From Labilithrix sp. (GTDB taxonomy: Bacteria > Myxococcota > Polyangia > Polyangiales > Polyangiaceae), in contig JAQBQL010000282.1 of NCBI GenBank assembly GCA_028287035.1, positions 1 through 5,966 of the forward strand: DNA of 5,966 bases, in the 5' to 3' direction. The notes beneath the pieces are model-generated. The model searched no databases. It was given only the letters and a program-made list of their open reading frames with translations, and had not been told where the DNA came from. Of this stretch, positions 1 through 5,565 are shown one piece after another. The position numbers and the translations under genes are program-made. Positions within the stretch are counted from its first letter, which is position 1. Every line of letters begins with the position of its first letter.

Positions 1-3000
1 GGCCACACCGAGGTGCGTTTCCAAAACCTGTCCGACGTTCATCCGCGAAGGCACGCCCAGCGGGTTCAAGACGATGTCAACAGGCGTTCCATCTTCGAGG
101 AACGGCATGTCTTCTTCAGGAACGATCTTGGCGACAACCCCTTTGTTTCCGTGGCGTCCGGCCATTTTATCGCCGACTGCCAGCTTCCGCTTGGAGGCGA
201 TGAAGACCTTCACCTGCTTGATGATGCCAGACTCGACTTCGTCACCAGATTCGACCTTGTCCAGGTTCATTTCCCGCTCGTCGTCGAGCTCGGCAAACTT
301 GGTTTCGAAGGCACCTGTGATGTCGAAGATCTTGTTCCGAACCGGGCTTGGATCGATCTCAATGTGATCGTGCTCCTGGGCCATCTTGTTCAGAAGCGTC
401 TTGGTGATCTTCTTGTTGGCTGGAATGATGATTTCACCGGTCTGAGCGTTGACCACGTCGAGAGGGATTTTCTCGTTGAGCAGGTGCTCGCTGAGTTTCT
501 CCGTCAGTTGGTCCACCAGCTCGTCGCGCTTGGTCTTGTATTCTTCTTCGATCTGCTTGAGCTGCTTGCGCTGCTCGGCCTGGGAGACGCGTTCTTTGTT
601 GGCGTCCTTGCGGCTTGCCACGCGAACGTCCATCACGATGCCTGTGCAACCAGAAGGAACCCGCAGGGAGGTGTCTTTCACGTCCGCAGCCTTTTCACCG
701 AAGATGGCGCGCAGGAGGCGTTCTTCAGGGGCCAGTTCCGTTTCGGATTTCGGAGTGATTTTGCCGACGAGGATGTCGCCAGGTTTCACTTCCGCACCAA
801 TCCGAACGACGCCGTCGATGCCCTGATTCTTCAGGTCTTCTTCGCCGACATTTGGAATGTCACGGGTGATTTCTTCTGGTCCGAGCTTGGTGTCGCGGGC
901 TCCCACTTCGAATTCTTCGATGTGGATGGAAGTGTAAATATCTTCTTTCACGACCTTCGCGGAAATGGCGATGGCATCTTCGAAGTTATATCCATTCCAT
1001 GGCATGAACGCCACCAGCACGTTGCGTCCAAGGGCGAGTTCGCCCTTGTCTGTGCAAGGTCCGTCAGCGAGAACCTGGCCTTCCTTCACCTTGTCGCCAC
1101 GGCGGACGATCGGGCGCTGGTTGATGCAGGTGCCGGCGTTGCTGCGCATGAATTTGCGGAGCGGATAAACGTAGATGTCCTTGGAAGGATTGTGCTTCAC
1201 GCAGAACGGATTGCCGAGGAATTCGCCGTCCGTGCAGGGAAGTTTCCCGTCCTTTGTGACAACGATGACTTCAGCAGTCGCGGCGGCAATGGTGCCTTTC
1301 GCGTCGGCGACGACGATGGCCTTGGAATCGCGGGCAGCCTTGCCTTCGATGCCAGTTCCCACCAGCGGTGCTTCTGCGATGAGCAGAGGCACACCCTGAC
1401 GTTGCATGTTCGAACCCATCAGAGCGCGATTGGCGTCATCGTGTTCGAGGAAGGGAATCATGGAGGCGGCCACGGAAACAAGCTGTTTCGGGGAAACGTC
1501 CATGTAAGCCACGTCCTTGGGCTCCATGTCGAGGAAGTCGCCGCGATAACGCGCAGCAATCTTCTTTTCCACGAAATGACCCGTTTCTGGGTTCACCACG
1601 CTGTTCGCTTGGCCGATGTAATGGTTTTCCTCTTGGTCGGCGGTCAAATACTCGATCTTCTTCGTCACCACACCGTCAATGATCTTGCGGTAAGGAGTTT
1701 CGATGAAGCCGAATTCGTTGATCCGGGCGAAGGAGGACATCGAGTTAATCAGACCGATGTTTGGACCTTCAGGAGTTTCAATTGGGCAAATCCGTCCGTA
1801 GTGGGAAGGATGCACGTCGCGGACTTCAAAGCCGGCACGATCGCGATTCAAACCACCAGGCCCGAGAGCGGAAAGACGACGTTTGTGCGTCAATTCTGCC
1901 AAAGGATTGATTTGGTCCATGTACTGGGAGAGCTGGCTGCGTCCGAAGAAATCACGCACCACGGCGCTCAAGGCCTTGGGGTTGATCAGCTTCTGAGGCG
2001 TCATGCCTTCCATGTTCACATCAAAGAGGGTCATCCGCTCTTTCACCAGACGCTCGGTGCGGCTCAGGCCGACGCGGCATTGGTTGGCGAGAAGTTCGCC
2101 CACGGCCCGGACACGACGGCTACCAAGGTGATCGATATCATCCAGCACGCCTTCGTTTTTGCGGAGACGAAGGAGATATTTCAATGCGGCGAGGAAGTCT
2201 TCCGCGATCAGAATCCGGGTATCGGAATCGATCTTGAGGCCCAGCTTTTGATTGATCTTGTAACGGCCAACGCGGGTCAGGTCATATTTCTTCGGATCGA
2301 AGAACAAACGCTTCAACAGCGCCTTGGCGTTTGGAACGGTCGGCGGATCTCCGGGGCGGAGACGCTTGTAGATGTCCTTGAGAGCTTCTTCTTCGTCCTT
2401 CGCAGGATCCTTTTTGAGGCTCTTGATGAGGGTGTCATCCGGCGGCACTTCAATGACGGAAATCGTCTTGTGACCGAGGTCCATCAACTGGCGAATGATC
2501 GCTGGCGTGATTGGCTCGTAGGCTTTCGCGATGACGCTTTCGCCGTCCAGAATGTCCTTGAAGATCATGCGGGAACCGAGGGATTCCTCGTCCACGATGT
2601 TCTTCAATTTCAGTTCTTCAATTTTGTAGAACTGCTTGATGATGTCTTCATCCGTTGGGAAGCCGACGCAGCGCAGGAACGTGGTGATGAGGAACTTTCT
2701 CCGACGACGGCGGCGGTCGAGGTAAACGTAAAGCAGATCGTTCGTGTCGAACTGCACTTCGAGCCATGAACCGCGGTCAGGAATGATCCGAAAACCGTGC
2801 AGCATCTTGCCATTCAAGTGCTGGTTTTCTTCGAAAGCAATACCAGGGGAACGGTGCAGCTGGGAAACGACAACCCGCTCAGCGCCGTTGATGGCGAAGG
2901 TGCCACGCTCGGTCATGAGGGGAAGTTCACCCATGTAAACACGCTCTTCTTTTGTTCCGGCCTCGTCACGCAGAGTGAACGTCACATACAGCGGGGCGCT

Positions 3001-3264
3001 GTAGGTTTCGCCTTCACGCTGGGCTTCGTAAGAGCTCAATTTTGGCTCACCCACTTCATAGTGGCTGAAATCGAGAACCGTTTTTTGATCGTAGCTGTCG
3101 ATCGGGAAGACCTCCTTGAACACCGCCTGCAAACCGGCCATGATCCGCTTGGAGGGCGGCACGTCTGTCTGGAGAAACTCTTTGTAGGAGTTGATCTGAA
3201 CCTCAATCAGATTCGGCGGTTCGATGACTTCCGTCAGTTTACCAAAGTTAATGCGCTCGGACAT
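1..3264 (-). CDS. rpoB: DNA-directed RNA polymerase subunit beta, 3' end cut by window edge
   Basis: This is the beta subunit of RNA polymerase, which forms one side of the active-site cleft and binds rifamycins. The frame is open from the ATG at 3264 to base 1, giving 1088 codons. By comparison with E. coli beta, about 220 C-terminal residues (switch 3, clamp contacts) are missing. The start reads MSERINFGKL, as expected for the family. Visible landmarks are a DRRRRRRKF stretch at 183-191 (E. coli has DRRRKLP here), rifampicin cluster I at 441-467 with D450, H460, R463 and S465 (E. coli D516, H526, R529, S531), ETPEGPNIGLI at 496-506, MPWNGYNFED ending at E762-D763 (E. coli E813/D814), a charged helical insertion from about 886, and GDKMAGRHGNKG with catalytic-centre lysines K1033 and K1041 (E. 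coli K1065/K1073). It lies 372 nt after rplL. No Shine-Dalgarno precedes the start. No frameshift is seen. Confidence 0.98.
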   Translation of the reverse strand, partial: MSERINFGKLTEVIEPPNLIEVQINSYKEFLQTDVPPSKRIMAGLQAVFKEVFPIDSYDQKTVLDFSHYEVGEPKLSSYEAQREGETYSAPLYVTFTLRDEAGTKEERVYMGELPLMTERGTFAINGAERVVVSQLHRSPGIAFEENQHLNGKMLHGFRIIPDRGSWLEVQFDTNDLLYVYLDRRRRRRKFLITTFLRCVGFPTDEDIIKQFYKIEELKLKNIVDEESLGSRMIFKDILDGESVIAKAYEPITPAIIRQLMDLGHKTISVIEVPPDDTLIKSLKKDPAKDEEEALKDIYKRLRPGDPPTVPNAKALLKRLFFDPKKYDLTRVGRYKINQKLGLKIDSDTRILIAEDFLAALKYLLRLRKNEGVLDDIDHLGSRRVRAVGELLANQCRVGLSRTERLVKERMTLFDVNMEGMTPQKLINPKALSAVVRDFFGRSQLSQYMDQINPLAELTHKRRLSALGPGGLNRDRAGFEVRDVHPSHYGRICPIETPEGPNIGLINSMSSFARINEFGFIETPYRKIIDGVVTKKIEYLTADQEENHYIGQANSVVNPETGHFVEKKIAARYRGDFLDMEPKDVAYMDVSPKQLVSVAASMIPFLEHDDANRALMGSNMQRQGVPLLIAEAPLVGTGIEGKAARDSKAIVVADAKGTIAAATAEVIVVTKDGKLPCTDGEFLGNPFCVKHNPSKDIYVYPLRKFMRSNAGTCINQRPIVRRGDKVKEGQVLADGPCTDKGELALGRNVLVAFMPWNGYNFEDAIAISAKVVKEDIYTSIHIEEFEVGARDTKLGPEEITRDIPNVGEEDLKNQGIDGVVRIGAEVKPGDILVGKITPKSETELAPEERLLRAIFGEKAADVKDTSLRVPSGCTGIVMDVRVASRKDANKERVSQAEQRKQLKQIEEEYKTKRDELVDQLTEKLSEHLLNEKIPLDVVNAQTGEIIIPANKKITKTLLNKMAQEHDHIEIDPSPVRNKIFDITGAFETKFAELDDEREMNLDKVESGDEVESGIIKQVKVFIASKRKLAVGDKMAGRHGNKGVVAKIVPEEDMPFLEDGTPVDIVLNPLGVPSRMNVGQVLETHLGVA

Positions 3265-3339
3265 GTGCGGTGGTGTTTAGGGTTGGGACAAGTTTTGGAA
3301 ATTGTGGGTGCAGATAAAATTCTGCGCGGTGGTCGCATC

Positions 3340-3350
3340 GGCCTCAGGCC
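3340..3350. repeat. 11-nt palindrome in rpoB leader
   Basis: Perfect 5-bp arms GGCCT/AGGCC around a single C. It is too tight to fold alone as RNA and is more likely part of the surrounding repeat block. Confidence 0.5.
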
Positions 3351-3360
3351 TTTGCTGGAG

Positions 3361-3378
3361 TCCAGGCGTCACGCCGGA
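3361..3378. repeat. Imperfect hairpin in rpoB leader
   Basis: Arms TCC+GGCG and CGCC+GGA pair with one bulged base and a 3-nt loop. On the transcript it reads TCCGGCGTGACGCCTGGA. It sits about 100 nt before the rpoB start, with no U-run after it. Confidence 0.45.
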
Positions 3379-3426
3379 ACATTTGATGGAAACGAGAAAT
3401 GGGAACAGGCTGGGAGCCCGTCTTGC

Positions 3427-3449
3427 AGCACCGGCGGGCCGCCCGTGCT
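3427..3449. repeat. 23-nt near-perfect palindrome
   Basis: The arms AGCAC-c-GGCGG and CCGCC-c-GTGCT pair at 10 of 11 positions about a central G. The only mismatch is C/C. Such a GC-rich palindrome between genes resembles REP-type units or a protein-binding dyad. Which one cannot be decided from a single copy. Confidence 0.6.
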
Positions 3450-3490
3450 CCATTCTCTGAAAACAAAAGGTCCCAAACGGGGCAAATCGC

Positions 3491-3594
3491 TCCGCTGGGC
3501 TATTTTTCTCAACTGTCAGTTTGGGCATTCTAAGCAAAATTTCGTCCGCTTCCCCCAGCGGATGACCGGCCGCAGTGGCCGGTCACCCAAACTG
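3491..3594 (-). ncRNA. Candidate branched cis-RNA between rplL and rpoB
   Basis: Four perfect inverted repeats interlock here. A closing stem pairs 3586-3594 with 3517-3525 (9 bp). Inside it are hairpin B, 3563-3571 with 3577-3585 (9 bp, 5-nt loop), stacked directly on the closing stem, and hairpin A, 3546-3550 with 3557-3561 (5 bp, 6-nt loop). Together these make a three-way junction. A rival 9-bp pairing joins 3554-3562 to 3491-3499; it uses the bases of hairpin A and crosses the closing stem, so the RNA could switch or form a pseudoknot. The pairings are seen directly. The regulatory role (attenuation, RNase III processing, mRNA stability) is inferred from the position between rplL and rpoB. 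Confidence 0.45.
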
Positions 3595-3598
3595 GGAA

Positions 3599-3617
3599 GT
3601 CGGGGGACGATCCCGAC
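3599..3617 (-). other. Hairpin just after rplL stop
   Basis: Arms GTCGGG and CCCGAC (6 bp, 7-nt loop) begin 19 nt after the rplL stop codon. The following bases are TTCCC rather than a U-run, so this is at best a weak pause or 3'-end-protecting hairpin and not a standard terminator. Confidence 0.4.
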
Positions 3618-3636
3618 GATTCGGAGCAAATCAAGC

Positions 3637-4011
3637 TTACTTGACTTCGCAAGTGGCACCGGCAGCTTCGATCTTCTTCTTGATCTCTTCTGCTTCTGCC
3701 TTTGGAATACCAGTCTTGAGGGGCTTTGGAGCGCCTTCGACGAGAGCCTTCGCTTCAGCAAGTCCGAGGCCGGCAACGGCTCCGCGAACTTCTTTAATGA
3801 CGGCAATCTTGTTCGGGCCAGCGGCCGTCAGGATCACGTCGAACTCAGTCTTCTCTTCGACAACTGCTGCAACAGCAGCACCACCACCACCTGGGGCGGC
3901 AACGGCAGCGGCGCTTACGCCCCACTTTTCTTCGAGTGCTTTGACGAGTTCAGAGGCCTGGAGGATGGTAAGGGCGCTCAGATCTTCAACGATTTTATTC
4001 AGGTCAGCCAT
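3637..4011 (-). CDS. rplL: 50S ribosomal protein L7/L12
   Basis: L7/L12 is the multicopy stalk protein that binds L10 as dimers and recruits and stimulates translational GTPases (EF-Tu, EF-G, IF2, RF3). The 124-residue length is normal for the family. Residues 1-30 form the dimerisation/L10-binding domain ([11 protein letters not shown] start). Residues 33-50 form the flexible Ala/Gly hinge with a GGGG at 41-44. Residues 54-124 are the globular C-terminal domain with EKTEFDVIL, the [10 protein letters not shown] segment (67-76), [19 protein letters not shown] (81-99) and a final ATCEVK. The ATG at 4011 has no Shine-Dalgarno; the leader just before it is CTGACCAAATAAC. It follows rplJ by 155 nt and precedes rpoB by 372 nt. 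A cysteine at 121 is a minor oddity. Confidence 0.98.
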   Translation of the reverse strand: MADLNKIVEDLSALTILQASELVKALEEKWGVSAAAVAAPGGGGAAVAAVVEEKTEFDVILTAAGPNKIAVIKEVRGAVAGLGLAEAKALVEGAPKPLKTGIPKAEAEEIKKKIEAAGATCEVK

Positions 4012-4034
4012 GTTATTTGGTCAGTGTCACCGCC

Positions 4035-4050
4035 TTCCGGAGCCCCGGAA
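4035..4050 (-). other. Hairpin with GGCT loop before rplL
   Basis: Perfect 6-bp arms TTCCGG/CCGGAA with loop GGCT (transcript strand). It lies 23 nt upstream of the rplL start. Confidence 0.5.
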
Positions 4051-4059
4051 AATTTGAAA

Positions 4060-4073
4060 GCAGCAGCCGCTGC
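4060..4073 (-). other. Second hairpin with GGCT loop
   Basis: Perfect 5-bp arms GCAGC/GCTGC with loop GGCT (transcript strand). It lies 9 nt upstream of the neighbouring GGCT-loop hairpin. Confidence 0.45.
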
Positions 4074-4124
4074 GTCGGTAAGGAACTGGGTTTGTTGTTG
4101 TTTATTACTATCGGTTTGGATTTG

Positions 4125-4142
4125 CCCGCGTTTCACGGCGGG
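4125..4142 (-). other. GC hairpin after rplJ stop
   Basis: Arms CCCGC/GCGGG (5 bp) with an 8-nt loop begin 25 nt after the rplJ stop. The next bases are CAAATCC, so there is no U-run and no intrinsic terminator. Confidence 0.4.
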
Positions 4143-4166
4143 AAAGGGTTTGTTTCTTTTCTGGAA

Positions 4167-4745
4167 TTAAGCTTCAGCGGCTGGTGCAGCTGGTGCTTCG
4201 GCCGCAGGAGCTTCCGCAGCCGGGGCGGCTGGAGCTTCTTCAGCAGCGGCTGCAGGTGCAGCTTCGCCATCTTTGTCGACGCGGGCTTGGATGACGCGAG
4301 CCAGGGCGCCGGCAGGGGCGTTGAGGACTCCGAGGAGCTTGGCGAGCAGATTGTCGCGGCTTCCGACGTCAGCAAGGGAGCCAACTTCTTCTGCGGTCAA
4401 GAACGTGCCATCAAGGACACCGCTCTTCATCACAGGTTTTTTGAACTCGGTTCCAAAGCTCTTCACCACCTTGGCGGCGGCACAGACATCGGAAGAACCG
4501 AAGATGATGGCAGACTGACCTTTGAGGTCGGCTTCCAGCTCTTTGGGGAAACCTTTGGCTTCGCCAAGGGCTTTCACATAGCTGTTTTTGGTGACGTGCA
4601 GCTTCGCGCCGCTCTCACGAAGGCGCTTCCGCACTTCGTTGAATTGAGGAACGGTCATGCCTGTGTAGTCCACCACGAGAACGTAGGGACCGGCGTTGAC
4701 CTTCTCAAGGAGCTGATCGACGATGATTTTTTTATCGGGATTCAT
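4167..4745 (-). CDS. rplJ: 50S ribosomal protein L10
   Basis: L10 is the base of the ribosomal stalk; it binds 23S rRNA next to L11 and carries the L7/L12 dimers on its C-terminal helix. The protein is 192 residues, against about 165-175 for most bacteria. Residues 1-130 match the rRNA-binding domain, with YVLVVDYTGMTV (21-32), an LRESGAKLHVTKNS segment (42-55), GQSAIIFG (76-83) and FKKPVMKSGVLDG (101-113). Residues about 131-157 form the L12-binding helix (LLAKLLGVLNAPAGALARVI). The extra length is a tail at 161-192 made only of Ala, Pro and Glu. The start at 4745 gives MNPDKK and has an AT-rich, Shine-Dalgarno-free leader. The gene begins 37 nt after rplA, which leaves no room for the usual long L10 leader. 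Confidence 0.97.
   Translation of the reverse strand: MNPDKKIIVDQLLEKVNAGPYVLVVDYTGMTVPQFNEVRKRLRESGAKLHVTKNSYVKALGEAKGFPKELEADLKGQSAIIFGSSDVCAAAKVVKSFGTEFKKPVMKSGVLDGTFLTAEEVGSLADVGSRDNLLAKLLGVLNAPAGALARVIQARVDKDGEAAPAAAAEEAPAAPAAEAPAAEAPAAPAAEA
4170..4265 (-). repeat. Ala/Pro/Glu low-complexity tail of L10
   Basis: This encodes residues 161-192 of L10: 20 Ala, 6 Pro and 6 Glu and nothing else, in imperfect APAAE / APAAP units. It is likely an extended, disordered acidic linker beyond the L12-binding helix. Replication slippage in GC-rich repeats is a plausible origin. Confidence 0.8.
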
Positions 4746-4782
4746 GAATGAAAAATGATGTTAAATGTGGATCGCCAATCGA

Positions 4783-5487
4783 TTAGTTGCGGGCGTACTT
4801 GGAGGCGTCGACCGCCAGGCCAGGACTCATTGTCGCGGCTGTTGCGATGCTAAGGATGTATTTGCCCTTTGCGGTTGCTGGTTTAGCGCGATTCACGGCT
4901 TCAATCAGCGCTTCGGCATTTTCTTTCAGCTGGATTGGCTGGAAGGAAAGTTTGCCGATTGGGCTGGAAATGTTGCCGTTCTTGTCTAGCTTGAAATTCA
5001 CCTTACCATCATTGGAAGCAGTCACAGCCTTCGCTGGATCGTCCGTCACGGTGCCGGTTTTCGGATTTGGCATCAAACCACGAGGACCGAGGATCCGGGC
5101 GAGCTTACGCACTTCGGCCATACAGTCGGTGGTGGCGATTGCCACGTCGAAGGAGAGCCAGCCTTCTTGGATCTTCTTGATCATGTCCTCATAACCAACG
5201 AATTCTGCGCCTGCATCTTTCGCTGCCTTGGCGGCTTCGCCTTGGGCAAACACCAGACTGGTGACTTTCTTGCCGGATCCGTGCGGAAGTTCGCAGCTGG
5301 AACGGATCATTTGGTCACCTTTGCGTGGATCCACTCCCATGCGGAGGGAAACGGTCACGGATTGGTCGAACTTCGGTGCTGGAAGTTTCTTGAGTGTTTC
5401 CATTGCCTCTTCAATCGTATACTGCTTTCCAGCGGTAACGGCTTTGGTGGCGGAGACGTAGCGTTTGCTTCTTTTTGTTTGGGCCAT
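4783..5487 (-). CDS. rplA: 50S ribosomal protein L1
   Basis: L1 binds helices 76-78 of 23S rRNA, forms the mobile stalk that helps release E-site tRNA, and in many bacteria represses its own operon by binding its mRNA. The length, 234 residues, equals the E. coli protein. Domain I is built from about 1-67 and 160-234. Domain II, about 68-159, carries LPHGSGK (67-73) and the family signature ILGPRGLMPNPKTGTV (132-147). DKNGNISSPIGKLSF (168-182) and the TMSPGLAVD motif (219-227) are also present. One small oddity is RSS at 62-64 where most family members have R-G-x. The ATG at 5487 gives the standard MAQTKRSKRY start. The leader ACTGCAACAAACACA lacks a Shine-Dalgarno. It follows the acidic ORF by 78 nt. 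Confidence 0.98.
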   Translation of the reverse strand: MAQTKRSKRYVSATKAVTAGKQYTIEEAMETLKKLPAPKFDQSVTVSLRMGVDPRKGDQMIRSSCELPHGSGKKVTSLVFAQGEAAKAAKDAGAEFVGYEDMIKKIQEGWLSFDVAIATTDCMAEVRKLARILGPRGLMPNPKTGTVTDDPAKAVTASNDGKVNFKLDKNGNISSPIGKLSFQPIQLKENAEALIEAVNRAKPATAKGKYILSIATAATMSPGLAVDASKYARN

Positions 5488-5565
5488 TGTGTTTGTTGCA
5501 GTTCAGACGAGCATTCAGGCTCTCCTGCGGTTGGTTTATGAGTGAAATGTAGCTTCTAAGACCGC
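5488..5565 (-). promoter_or_regulatory. Spacer before rplA, possible leader control
   Basis: This 78-nt spacer separates the acidic ORF from rplA. It contains the mini-ORF described separately. I looked for a convincing mimic of the L1 rRNA site (two short helices joined by an asymmetric loop) and could not identify one by eye. No promoter with both boxes is visible. Confidence 0.25.
5503..5514 (-). CDS. Candidate three-codon leader mini-ORF (MLV)
   Basis: ATG CTC GTC TGA lies 15 nt before the rplA start and is preceded by AGGAG (5522-5526) at an ideal 7-nt spacing. It is in frame with rplA but closed by TGA. It could couple ribosome arrival to rplA initiation, or it could be chance. It is noted because no other start in the window has a comparable ribosome-binding site. 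Confidence 0.2.
   Translation of the reverse strand: MLV

Larger units (their letters stand above)
3330..3480. repeat. Candidate dispersed palindromic repeat block
   Basis: This GC-rich block is unlike the flanking AT-richer leader. It packs three palindromes into about 110 nt: 3340-3350 (GGCCT-C-AGGCC), 3361-3378 (TCC/GGA and GGCG/CGCC arms, one bulge) and 3427-3449 (10 of 11 positions paired). It would read as HGRPAGAARRAPSL on the minus strand, which resembles from memory the low-value peptides that spurious ORFs give inside dispersed repeats of large verrucomicrobial genomes. The repeat call is an inference, since only one copy is in the window. Boundaries are approximate. Confidence 0.35.
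3265..3636 (-). other. rplL-rpoB intergenic spacer, rich in inverted repeats
   Basis: This 372-nt spacer has no convincing gene. It contains at least six inverted repeats, listed separately. In E. coli the equivalent spacer (about 320 nt) holds a partial terminator and an RNase III site that set the ratio of L7/L12 to polymerase subunits. A similar role is a reasonable inference here because one transcript must supply much more L12 than beta. No hairpin is followed directly by a U-run, so a classical intrinsic terminator is not supported. I found no promoter with both boxes. Confidence 0.7.
4012..4166 (-). other. rplJ-rplL intergenic spacer with hairpins
   Basis: This 155-nt spacer has no gene. 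In transcript order it holds a GC hairpin (4142-4125), an A/C-rich single-stranded-looking stretch (about 4124-4080), and two hairpins with identical GGCT loops (4073-4060 and 4050-4035). The last ends 23 nt before the rplL ATG. Spacers here are usually shorter, so a translational or processing control of rplL is plausible but unproven. Confidence 0.55.

Noticed and set aside
13..2769. 918-codon plus-strand ORF
   Set aside because: It lies exactly antisense and in codon register to rpoB, whose conserved motifs are unmistakable. The openness follows from avoidance of TTA/CTA/TCA in rpoB. The conceptual protein has no recognisable domain.
3527..3532. TAGAAT on the minus strand as a -10 box for an rpoB promoter
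   Set aside because: It matches 5 of 6 bases of TATAAT, but no -35 box is found at 16-18 nt and the site lies inside the stem-rich region.
3277..3537. 86-codon minus-strand ORF in the rplL-rpoB spacer
   Set aside because: It runs through the palindrome-rich block and has the Arg/Pro/Ala-rich composition typical of translated repeats. Its end abuts the rpoB start without a usable rationale. It is more likely a repeat artefact than a gene, though a same-genome search would settle it.
3546..3617. Intrinsic terminator after rplL
   Set aside because: The hairpins are strong but none is followed by a run of U on the transcript. Full termination here would also cut rpoB off from its operon. Partial pausing or processing is left open.
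4012..4030. GTG-started mini-ORF ending 1 nt before the rplL ATG (GTG ACA CTG ACC AAA TAA)
   Set aside because: The purine-rich GGAAGG ahead of it is only 2 nt from the GTG, too close to act as a ribosome-binding site. Short open stretches like this are expected by chance.
2797..4170. 457-codon plus-strand ORF spanning the rpoB 5' end, the spacer, rplL and the rplJ-rplL spacer
   Set aside because: It is antisense in the same register to both rpoB and rplL, and crosses two spacers that are open by chance. No family resemblance is seen.
4017..4751. 244-codon plus-strand ORF
   Set aside because: It is a shadow of rplJ in the same codon register, opposite a well-conserved L10 sequence.
5167..5541. 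Plus-strand ORFs opposite rplA (5167-5541, 4787-5194, 5228-5461)
   Set aside because: They are antisense to the intact L1 gene with its family signature.
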